This document shows positions 39,001 through 51,000 of a stretch of DNA of 64,000 nucleotides, piece by piece (position 1 is the stretch's first letter; each line of letters starts with the position of its first letter). This DNA is from Limnephilus marmoratus (Eukaryota > Arthropoda > Insecta > Trichoptera > Limnephilidae). The stretch covers positions 26,551,770-26,615,769 of the forward strand of contig OU862923.1 in the NCBI GenBank assembly GCA_917880885.1. Reading direction: 5' to 3'. The position numbers were made by a program, and so were the translations under genes. The notes beneath the pieces are model-generated. The model had not been told where the DNA came from, did not search any database, and saw nothing but the letters and a program-made list of their open reading frames with translations.

Positions 39001-42000
39001 TTTGGGTACCCCAGTGATAAGTCTTGCTGCGGCGTTGAAAACTGATTGTAGTTTGTCAGTTTGACATTTAGGAAGACTTGCATAGATGCCATTGCAGTAA
39101 TCAAGACGTGATACTACATACGAGTTCACAAGAAGCTTAGTTGCTTCTGTAGAAAGGTTCCTATGAACTGACTTAAGTTGTCTAAGGTAGAAGAACCCCG
39201 TGCTAACGGTCCTATTCACCTGGCTTTTCAATGAAAGGTCTGAATCCAGATAAACTCAAAACAATTACGTCATTGCCGGAAATAGCAATTGGTGAGTTAT
39301 CTATTAAATGTTGGCGTCTATTAGTGGCTGCCCACAGAAACTCGGTCTTTGAAGGATTTAGCTTCAGTTTGTTTGAGGACATCCAGAGACTGATTGCTTC
39401 TAGACACTCAGCTATACGAATTTTAAGACCGGTGATCTCATTTGGTGTGCAGTAAAAGTAGACTTGCTGATCGTCGGCATAACAGTGAGATAGGAGACCA
39501 AATGACTTAATAATCGTTGCGACATCATTTGTGAATAGAATGAAGAGAAGTGGACCCAAAACGGACCCCTGAGGTACCCCTGAAGAGAGTTTTGTGAAGT
39601 TAGACTGTTTATTTCCTACCTTCACTGCTTGTGAGCGATTGGTTAGATAGGATTGTAGCCATTTTTTTACGCTAGAATGTAAACCGAATGTTACCTCTAG
39701 TCTCTTAATGAGAAAGTCGTGGTCAATGGTGTCAAATGCGGCGCTCATATCTAAAAGTGATAAAAGTGCTAACTTACCTGACTCTACGGCAAGGGTAATA
39801 TCTGACAGGACACGAAGTAATCCAGTTTCTGTCGAGTGGAACCTCCTATATGCAGATTGATGATCGGTAAATAATTTATTCAGATTTAAGTGAGAAGTTA
39901 TTTGAGAAGCAGCAATTTTTTCAAGTAGTTTTGCTACAAAAGGCAGATTTGACACAGGTCGATAATTACCCAAGTTGTCGGCATCAAGCTGTGGTTTTTT
40001 AATGATTGGGGTAACCACTGCAGATTTAAGTGGTTCCGGGAAGTCACCAGTGCTTAGGGACTTATTAAACATGTGCACTAGGAAGGGCCGTTCCTTAAGA
40101 AGAAATTCCCTAACAAAGCACCACTTTGAATTTTGATTTGAATGTTTTGTGGAATTTTGAGCTGTCATATATTTTATTGACTGAAACACATTCCTAGAAC
40201 AATAAACTATATACCTAAACAACATTACTTGCGTTAATTTGATAAATTGATAGGTTTTTTGATGTTTTCGCCAAGTATCACGCTTCGGACTTTGACAGAT
40301 TTAATCGCGGCAAATTTGACATTTCGATTCCAGAGATAAAATCATTTAAAAATATTCTGGTGTCGCCAGGTGAATGAAACTAGTGGCTATATCATCAATG
40401 ATGTTGGTGCAAACGATTCTGACCTTGTCCTTTATACAAATTCTGTACACAGAAGGGTCAAAATCGCATTAAAAAAAATTTTTTTAGAAATTTTTTCCGC
40501 GCGCATGCGCACACACCGTGATTGGGGTAACCACTGCAGATTTAAGTGGTTCCGGGAAGTCACCAGTGCTTAGGGACTTGTTAAACATGTGCACTAGGAA
40601 GGGGGCCAACACGTTGCAACATTTCTTCAGAAGCCACTTTGGGATAGGGTCAAGAACACATTGTTTATTTGGCGAACTAAAGATTAACATAATATGATAT
40701 ATATGCATAAACTTAAAATAACTTGACATCTGTACCAAATCAATCACATATCTTCGCAATTTAATTTTAAATGCCTTTATGCTCTCTTCCAATTTTATTT
40801 CTTCTGGTAATTCTCCAAATATCTTCAATGCTCCGTACATCAATGACTTTTGACTCTTGTGTTTTTTTCCTGAAGGGGAGTCTTAGTTCATTTCTTTTCC
40901 TCATCTCATGTTGTTGCTTTGTAGTTTATCAATTTTTCTTAGGAATTCAATAGACGTATGGCCATTGATTATTTTGTAGATTAACAATATAGTATTGAAG
41001 TAAATAATTTGTTTAAATTACAAGATATTTAACTCCTTCAACATTTTCTTGACTGAAGTGTACCTATTTTTATTCAATATATTTCTCATAGGTCTGTTTC
41101 GTAGAATTGTCATTTGTTTCATTAATCCATCGTTGGCTAAGAATAGAATGCTGCCAAAGTAATTTATGTGTGCGTGTGGGTACAATGATTGCGTTGTACA
41201 CATTTTTACTGGAGACTATGTCAAGAAATCTTCTTATTCTTCCCAACAGCGATTTTTTTTGGCAATCTTTTTAATAATTGGTTTTGTATTTTGAGCGAAA
41301 GTCAATTTGAAGTCAATTATTACTCCCAAATATTTAATTTCAAATACTTCTTTCAAAACTTCACCATCTATCAATATGTCTTTTTTGTTTGCATTTCTCG
41401 TTTTCCAATGTTTGTAGATTTAGTTTTGTTTACATTCAATTTTTGTTTAGTTTTCTTCAGCCATATTGATATATTATGTAGGTCTTAATTTAAATGATTC
41501 ATTATGAGTTCATTCTCCTGCTATATATATCAATGCGTCGTCTGCCATACTTTTACCATATCATTAACCGGTAACGTGCCAGGAACTCGAAAACACGGGC
41601 CTCATTTGCGCATGCGCGAGAAAATAATTCAAATATTTGAAATAAATTGTCTCTGAAAAACTTTTGGTCTGCGATTTTGACCCTCATATGTACGAATTTG
41701 TATGAAAAACAGTGTCTAAATCGCTTGCGCCATCATTATTCTTGGTAGTTTTAAAGATTTCAGTCAAATTGCCACACTGGATTATTTTTAAGACGATTTA
41801 TTCTATGATGATGCGCTGTCAGATTTTGGCGCGGAATTAACGGTCGCAATTACTGTGTGTATCGCGAATAAAACGTCGTAAAACCTATTAATTTACGTAA
41901 TAAATGCAAGTAATGTGGTTTTAGTGGATAGTTTATTGTGTTGTTAACGTGTTGCAGTCAATAAAATATACCATAGCTTAAAATTTATCAACAAAACATT

Positions 42001-45000
42001 CAATTCAAAATTCAAAGTGGTGCTTTGTTAGGGCAAGGGGAAGGTTGGATGCCTCTTCACCCCCGGCTCGTCACAGGTTAATGTACATTATAAAAAGAAT
42101 AGGTCTGAAAACCGACTCTTGTGGTACTCCCAACGTAATCTTCATTGGTTCGGAGATTGTCTCACCCACTTTTATGGTTTGATATCTATTAGTTAAATAA
42201 TCCTTGAACCGTTTCAATGCCTTTCCTTATATTCCATTTTTAGATAGTTTTTTTTTAATGATTATATCTCTATCTATCGTTTCAAAAGCTTGAAAAAGTC
42301 TTCAGGCAAAATATCATAAATTTGTAACAAGTGAATTTTGTTTTTAATGGATTATTGTGATGCAAAGAAATAATAAATGCTAAAGATGATGGAATTCCCT
42401 TTTTATTTATTTAATGAACGATGTCCCCTTATATAAATTATTAATAATCCATGTCTGAATAATTGTTCTCAGTGCTTCTTTGGTAGGTTTATAATTATAT
42501 TTTTTATTAAGTTTATATGTTTTTTTTTTAAATTACATTGTAAAACTGCATATCTCGATACAGGAATGCCCTAGTGAGATATGCAGCTTATGTTTTTTAT
42601 GTATTTCTTTTTTTTCAATAAATAAATAGCAAATTAAACATATCAGGGAAAAATGTAGAAACTGCCCTGGAAAACCTGGAATTATCAGGGAATTTTGAAA
42701 TCCGTTTTTGGTGGCCACCCTGTATATATAATAATTGACAAGGACCGTGAGGAGTGAAGTCTAGTAGATTGGAGAGAAGAAGAAATTAAGGGTGGGTAAG
42801 GTTTTAAAAGCTTTTTTAAATATTTTTTTTCTGAATGTACAACATGTTGAGAGTATTGTGTCAAAATTTCAATTAAATCACAGCAAAACTACAGAAGATA
42901 CAGCGTTTCAAGCGACCGGCCCTCACGCTCGATTCAAGTATATTTCGAATTTAAAAAACTTTAAATCGATTTTCTCGCAAACAAATTTTTGTAGTTCGTG
43001 AACATCAAAACTCAAAATCTACTTGACCGATCCTTTTGAAGTTTTGTACACTATTTCTAGACATAAATCAACAGCTAATCAGAAAGAGTTTTTTTTTTAG
43101 TTTTTACCATTTTTTTCCGTTTTATAATAACAAATTCACCGAAAATTTTTAGCAAAAATCGCATTTTTGACTTCGACATGCTGCAAAAAAAAAACTCTTC
43201 CTGACTACCTGGGAAAACATTTTTTAAACGCATTTTGACTTCTTTGTTTCAAATGATCTGGTAACGAGTTATGATATTCACTGCATAACAACTTTTTTCA
43301 AGGCGCCTCTGGAGATACGCTCTTACTGACTTATTTATTGTTATTTTTAATTGAAATATACCTGGGAAAACATTTTTTAAACGCATTTTGACTTCTTTGT
43401 TTCAAATGATCTGGTAACGAGTTATGATATTCACTGCATAACAACTTTTTTCAAGGCGCCTCTGGAGATAGGCTCTTACTGACTTATTTATTGTTATTTT
43501 TAATTGAAATATTTTTCAAAGATAATTCAGATGTCATACCGTGTATATGAAATAAATAATCCAATATTATTCATATCTCCAAAAAAACCTTACCCCCCTT
43601 TAAGTGTATATTGTGTGATGTAATTTTTAGATAATATTAATAATATAAATTTTTTACTACTGTTAAAAAAAGGCACATGTGCTGATGATTTTTTATTTTG
43701 ATACAACATTTTACATTTCATAGTACAATCCAATAATGTTGGCCTCACTGCCTCACTTCGTGACTTACCCGTGCCAAGGCCCCATTTAAAAATATATCAC
43801 AAATAATAATAATAAGTATTTTGTAGAAAGCCGAAGAGGAACGAATTAAACATGAAGAGGAGGTGAAGCGCAGAGAGGCGGAACGTAAAAAAAGACACGA
43901 GGAGCGCGGGGAACCAGAGGAAGGAGAAGAAATGTCCAAAAATGCAGAGTTTGTTAACAACAAAGGCAAAGGTAAATAATTAGCAACATTATTCTAACCG
44001 CACAGATGTGGTCTGTAACACTAGGTGTTGCCAGTTAAAAACTGCCAAACTGTCAGATTTACTAAAAGCAGTAATTTCTATTTTTTCTGTAAAATTTTTA
44101 TTATTAATGATGAGGATATAGTCTACATAGCTTTTGTATGTATTCTGGTCATAGTCCCATTTCGCTATCTCCTATGTTTTAACTTATTTTCTTGACAATT
44201 AGCCCAGTTCTTTTAACCTCTGGGTGGCCACGCCATTTCACGAAAATTCACAAAATTTCACTAAAAAAGCACCACTTTGAATTTTGAATTGAATGTTTTG
44301 TCGATTAATTTTGAGCTATTGTGTATTTTATTGACTGAAACACGTTCCTAGAACAATAAACTATGTCCCAAAACAACATTACTTGCGATAATTACGTAAA
44401 TTAATAGGTTTTACGATGTTTTAGTCGAGGAACACGCATAAATTGTGACGGTTAAATTCGCGGCAAAAATGACATTTCTAATGTCACAGATAAAATCGTT
44501 TAAAAATATTCTGGTGTTGCAAGGTGAATGAAACTTTTACGCGTCTCATGGAGTAATGTTAGCGCAAGCGATTCTGACCCTGCTCTTCATACAAATTCTG
44601 TACATAGAAGGGTCAAAATAGCAGACGAACAGTTTTTGGTCGAAAATTTTATTCAAATTTTCGAATTATTTTCTCGCGCATGCGCATAATACATGCGCGC
44701 CCGCGCTTCTCCGGCCCATTGGAGGTTAATAAAGATCACCCAGGTTGTCATTGAGCATTCGACTATAATAATAACTAGCTGTAGTCCCCGGCGATGCCCG
44801 GGCTTTACACAGAGTTTTCAAAATCAAATGTAGACAGTGACCTTCCTTTGCATACAAATCAAATCCCCGCTTGCCAGCCCGCTCGTCCACCACATACAAA
44901 CATTCTTATATATTTCAACGAATTTACACAAAACCTTGACAAATTATATACTTCAACCTTCCTCATGAATCACTCTCTCTATCGGTGAAAACCGAACGCA

Positions 45001-48000
45001 AACAGGCAGACAGACAGACGCGGCGGAGGACTTTAATATATAATATCTAGAGATAATTGGATAATTTGTAGTCATTTTTGTGAAAAATCTCCTCAAGGGC
45101 GCTGTACAATTTATTATGAATTCTTAGTCTCTTTTCAATTTTATTACTTACAAGTAGATACAGAAACATAATTGCCTGACAGGTAAGGGTCGACCGAGAC
45201 GGGTTTTTCGTTTTCGGCCGAGACTGAGACCGAAACCGAGAATAAATTAATCATAATCTCGGCAGAGACCGAGAATAGATAAAAATAGAAAAAAATTAAA
45301 ATGTGCTATTTTTGCGTAATGTAGTATACTTAAGAATGTAATACACATAAAAGAACTTATTTTTTTCTACTACAAACAAAATTCAAACAAACTTCCTTTA
45401 ACTACAATTGTTTGTTTACGGGTTTAAAAAACGGCGCGGCAGTGGCAGCAGCGGTAAGTAAAACCCGCCTCGCTGCCAGCCGAACAATCACAATCGACAG
45501 CTCTCTCACGCACTGACACCAAGTGACGAATGTGGATGCGTGCGGTAGATTTGAATCCGGTTATGGCCCAGAATCTTGGCGATTTTTTGCCGAGAACCGA
45601 GACAGAGTTCTCGGTAGAATTTGTAGCCGAGAATGCCGAGACCGAGTTCTCGGTCGACCCTTGCTGGCAGGTCACTTCCGATAAACACACTTTAATTAGA
45701 AAGTTTATGCTTGGAGAAGATACGGCTTTGCACGCATTGTATACACTGTTATTTTCAGCACAACCAATCCTATAATGTACGTGTTTTAGTGAATCTTCAC
45801 GGATCACAATATAAAAATGCAAAATCTGCATATGGGGCAATCCACCAGTGGGTCACTTGTACGATAGCCGCATAGATCAGGATAAGTTTTTAATGTGACT
45901 CTTTTTTATCCTTAGAACGAATATGGAAAGCTGACCATGAAGGTGTTAGGACAGCTGCTTCTTCCATCCGCCCGAGGTCTCCGCAATCGGAGAAGGAAGA
46001 CGGAGAATTAGACACCACCATGGACAACACCTTAGGTAGGTTTAGTTCATACTTTGCTTTCTCCCTGTGAATTCTGAATTTAATCATCTTTAATTTTTTT
46101 TTAATAATATGTATGGTATTTTTGTAGATCAATCTGCCAAAGGGTTGGATTATAATGCTCTGGATTATGAAGACTTGCCCTCTGATCGTGAAACAAAAGG
46201 TAATTTAAAAATAAAATTATGTGGGATATGTTTTTAGATTTTCACGGCCAAAAGTATTTTCGTTATTTGTTTTTGGGGTGTTATGTCGTGTTGCGCTACC
46301 TCCTTCTTTAGCCAACATTTCGGACAGCGTTGCAGTGTCCATCATCAGGGCAGATCCGGTAGATGTGTGACATATCAGACACATCTATCAGATATCATAC
46401 ACATCTACCGGATCTGCCCTGATGATGGACACTGCAACGCTGTCCGAAAAGTTGGCTAAAGAAGGAGGTAGCGCAACACAGCGTAACACCCCAAAAACAA
46501 ATAACGAAAATAAAATTATGTGAAAAGCGCACAAGAGTCCCAACCGTCTGGAGCCAAATTGGGATATGTTATGAGGCTGAAGGTAGCGATGGAGGGGAAG
46601 GAAATTTGTAAGAGGAAGGTGGGGGAGTACCTGGCTATTAATTATGGCTAAATTCAGATCTGTCATCAACTATGGTTAAAGCCAATTCCAACATTGTTTC
46701 GATTGGGAATGATGATCCTTCACCAGGGCGATACTGTACTGTACGACAGTGCAATATGTTTAGGAATAACAATTATATAATATAAACTTTTTATATTGGT
46801 TCCATTTTGTTAAATTTCCGCAGAAGAAATCCAACACCATCACAAATCTTCCCACAAAGAAAAGAAGGAATCAAAGAGTGAACGAAAACAAGAAAAGGAA
46901 AAGAAGAAGAAAAAGAAGCACTCTAAAGATAATGAGAGAGGTGATAAAGAATCCAAGGGGAAAAGCAAGGGATTGGCCATGGACCAGGAAGAGGAGAACC
47001 ACAAGCGTTTGCACAAGTCCCAAGCGATGGCCATGGCTTTTGGTGTTGAAGTGAGGAACAATGATGATCTACCCGCAAGGTCAATATTTATTTTTGTTGC
47101 TCACTAACTAAGCATCCCGCCATTTCTCTTCAGAGATAGATGGAGAAGATGAAATTCCACTCAACTTTGTCTTTTACTCTCAACTCTCCTATTTTTGACA
47201 TAACCCAACTAGTGTTTGATCCTCTCCATTACATCATATATTATCCTCCTACTATACGGTGTTTTTTTTAGAGGTTTGGTTTTTAAACTGGCAACATTGT
47301 TTTTACAGACTGTCAATTTGACAATTGACAGTTGATTTGTGGTCAGTACGTTTTGAATTTCTTTAACCGGTCAAAGGCCATCAAAATCCAGAAAAAATAC
47401 GGAAATTTCCTAACAAAACACCATTTTGAATTGAATGTTTTGTGGATTAATTTTGAGCTATCATATATTTTATTGACCGAAACACATTCCTAGAACAATA
47501 AACTATGTACCAAAACAATATTACTTGCGTTAATTACGTAAATGAATAGGTTTTATGATGTTTTAGTCGAGGAACATGCATCGACTTTGACAGATAAAAT
47601 TCGCAGCAAATTTGACATTTTCATGCCACAGATAAAATCGTTTAAAAATATTCTGGGGTTGCAAGGTGAAGGAAATTTTTACCCGTCTTATGGGGAAATG
47701 TTGGTGCAAGCGATTCTGACCTTGTCCTTCATACAAATTCTGTACATAGAAGGGTCAAAATCGCAGACAAACATACTTTATTCGAATTTTTTTTAAATTT
47801 TTTTCCCGCGCATGCGCCCAATACGCGCGCGCCCTCGCGTCTCCGGCAAATAACAGGTTAATGTGGGCTGAAATTATCATTTATTTTTCAGAGATACCAA
47901 CTCTTCATACAGGCGAGATGACAGACAACAGCCGGATAGTAAAAGCGAGGGTAAATCTCAGAACTACGATCCGTTCAAACTGCTAAAGACGCAAATCGGT

Positions 48001-51000
48001 AAGGACGCCGTGGAATTGAGGCAGAAGAGTGACAATAAGGAGAGGGATAGAAAATTCAGTGAGCGTTCCAGTCCGGACAAAAAGAAAGATTCGTCAAAGG
48101 ATAGATTCAAACAACACTCTTCAGATCGAGACAGGTAATATTTTTTTACTTTTTAATTGATTAATCTGGTACTCTTTTTAAGAAAATATGCGAAATATAA
48201 TAAACTAGCAGACCCGGCCATGCCTGGCTGTCGCTAACTAAACGTCACGCCATTACCCAACCTTTATAACCAACCCCATCTGTTAAATCAAATCCACACC
48301 ACCCGTTTGCCAGCCCGATCCCTGCCTGCTACTCGCTTCCGCTGCCGCTTGGCCAGATATATTATATATTTCAACCAATTTACACAAAACCTTGACAAAT
48401 TATATACCTAAAAACCTTCTTCATGAATCACTCTATCTAGTGGTGAAAACCGCATGAAAATCTGTTGCTTAGTTTAAAAGATCGGGTAAAGTTCGGTTTA
48501 GGGGCGGCATTCCTAGATAATAAAACTAGTTATTTTTATACTAACTATGGGCCGGAAAATCCGAATCTGAAAGAATTAGGCGTCGGCAAGCAATATTAAC
48601 TGAATTACACGACTTTAAAATTTTCTATACACACACAGGAAAACAAGCCATTTTGAACGCATTCTGATACTACAAGTCATAGAAAAACACCAAAGATGTT
48701 ACACCACATAAAATTAAGCGTTGCCATTAAGCAATAATATCAATAACTAATTTAAGTAATTATTTTTTATAAATTTTACTCACTTTTGTATCACAAACCA
48801 TGTTTCATAAACCTAGCGTAGCCGACTAAACTACTTGAAAACTGGGATGTTTTTTTGCCGTGACGCGAGTAGGCGCTATGAAGGGGGCACTTTCTTTTCT
48901 ATCACAAACCATGTTACACAAACCTAGCGTAGCCGCTAAACTACTTGAAAACTGGGATGTTTTTTTGCCGTGACGCGAGTAGGCGCTACGAAGGGGGCAC
49001 TTTCTTTTCTATCACAAACCATCTTACACAAACCTAGCGTAGCCGCTAAATTACTTGAAAACTGGGATGTTTTTTTGCCGTGACGCGAGTAGGCGCTACG
49101 AAGGGGGCACTTTCTTTTCTATCACAAACCATGTTACACAAACCTAGCGTAGCCGCTAAACTACTTGAAAACTGGGATGTTTTTTTGCCGTGACGCGAGT
49201 AGGCGCTACGAAGGGGGCACTTTCTTTTCTATCACAAACCATCTTACACAAACCTAGCGTAGCCGCTAAATTACTTGAAAACTGGGATGTTTTTTTGCCG
49301 TGACGCGAGTAGGCGCTACGAAGGGGGCACTTTCTTTTCTATCACAAGCCATGTTACACAAACCTAGCGTAGCCGCTAAACTACTTGATAACATTGATAT
49401 TGGTGACCGGTGTACGGCACAACTTTTTAAGACTACGAATTTTCATACTTTTGGTCTAAGAATACGGCCGTTGAGATAGTCATAATTCATCAGGTTAATG
49501 TGTTATGTGATAAATTATCATGTGAGGAAGTATCGTGTCGGGAAGTTTTACGTTATTGATATTATTGCTTAATGGCAACACTTAATTTTATGTGGTGTAA
49601 TATCTTTGGTGTTTTTCTATGACTTGTAGTGTCAAAATGCGTTCAAAATGGCTTGTTTTCCTGTGTGTGTATAGAAAATTTTAAAGTCGTGTAATTCAGT
49701 TAATATTGCTTGCCGACGCCTAATTCTTTCAGGTTCGGATTTTCCGGCCCATAATTAGTATAAAAAAAATAAAAAAATTTATCTAGGACTATCGCCCCTA
49801 AACCGAATTTTTTCCAAAAGATCTAAGCTCACAAACAGTGGGAGCGACTTCATTTTATACTATGTTCAGATAAAGATGGCTTTCTCAATGTTCCGACTGT
49901 CAATTCAATGATGTGAAAAATCACAATAAATAATAATTAACTACGAATCAAACTAGAAATTTGTGTTTTTTAACCACTGGAGTGCCAAGATATTTACAAA
50001 ACATTTTCTTGCATAGAATTCAATAACGAACACATTCTAACGAAATTCATAACAGAATTTGCCTAAAATAAACATCCACGGGAATGTTGAACGCGACAAC
50101 AAACTGTTAACATTTCTTCTTTTATAACATTATGTAAGAACACGAAAAAATGCGATGTGGGCCTGTTTCATGATCCAAAAGTCTGGAGTCATTCAAATTT
50201 AAAATCAAATATATGTTGTTAGGTAGTATAAAAGAGATAGAGTGTTGTATTTTCGTTGACTCTCTCAGGGCTAGAACCGAAAGGTACTGGCTACTTTGGT
50301 TTCCATTCAAATCTACAAGGAAGGCACTTCTATTTAAAAGTGTGTGTGTATTATCTATTCAGTGTGTTGTGCCAAATAAACTCTCCGGATTTTAAACAAA
50401 ATTGCTACATTCTGTGAAGGGCGCTTGTGAGAATTGTGGCGTCAATGTGAAGGGCGCTAAAAGGTGCCAGGGTGAACAAATGTTAGGTTAGGTCAAGGTG
50501 AAAGGGGGCCCAATAATATACCTACTGGGAGAGGGGTCGGGTCTATACCCCCTCTTAGGTTCCCTTGCGGCTAGCTCGTCTGCAGGAATTCCTCGTTCTC
50601 TGGGTCGCAGGCCGGCCTCAGCCTCATTTCCAGCCAACCAAATCAAAGTCGAATGTCTCAGACAGTATCAAATAAAAAGAGTGTGTGCATTTACATATAA
50701 GTCTGTCAAAATAGAGTAGAAAATATAAAAACTTGAACTACTAAATTTGTAGACTGGCAACACCAATTTAACTGTCAAATATTTTTTTGAAGTGCAATGA
50801 CACTGAATGTGCAAAACACAGTAAACCACATTTTAAAAAACATTTTTCTTCATGACATAAAATTGATTAAAAGGTGATTTATAAAGCGATTTGCTTTAAT
50901 TTAATTTAACATAAATTTGAATTTAACGATAGATCGAAAGGAAGAATCACCAATGGTGAGTTTAGTAACACTACTTTTAGATCTGAACTAACTAACTAAC

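Larger units (their letters stand above)
38640..40675 (-). mobile_element. L2/CR1-like LINE, interrupted
   Basis: This is a - strand reverse transcriptase with its C-terminal domain. A piggyBac-type MITE fragment (40086-40512) interrupts it, with 84 bp of the LINE duplicated on both sides. The upstream end is cut near 40675, where another LINE begins. Confidence 0.8.
34517..42722. mobile_element. 8.2 kb hAT-type element loaded with insertions
   Basis: The ends CAGGGTGGCCACAGACCTG and inverted GGTGGCCACCCTG are backed by subterminal ctggaattatcaggga copies at both sides. Flanking taatatat and tatatata are only similar, so the target duplication is uncertain. Inside I find LINE A pieces, both SINE families, two - strand LINEs and piggyBac-type MITEs, but no transposase. 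Confidence 0.7.

Noticed and set aside
42736..42790. Possible extra exon of the gene between 34409 and 43827
   Set aside because: It looks charged (aaggaccgtgaggag) and ends near a gtgggtaag donor, but every frame has a stop and the flanking exons already join in phase.
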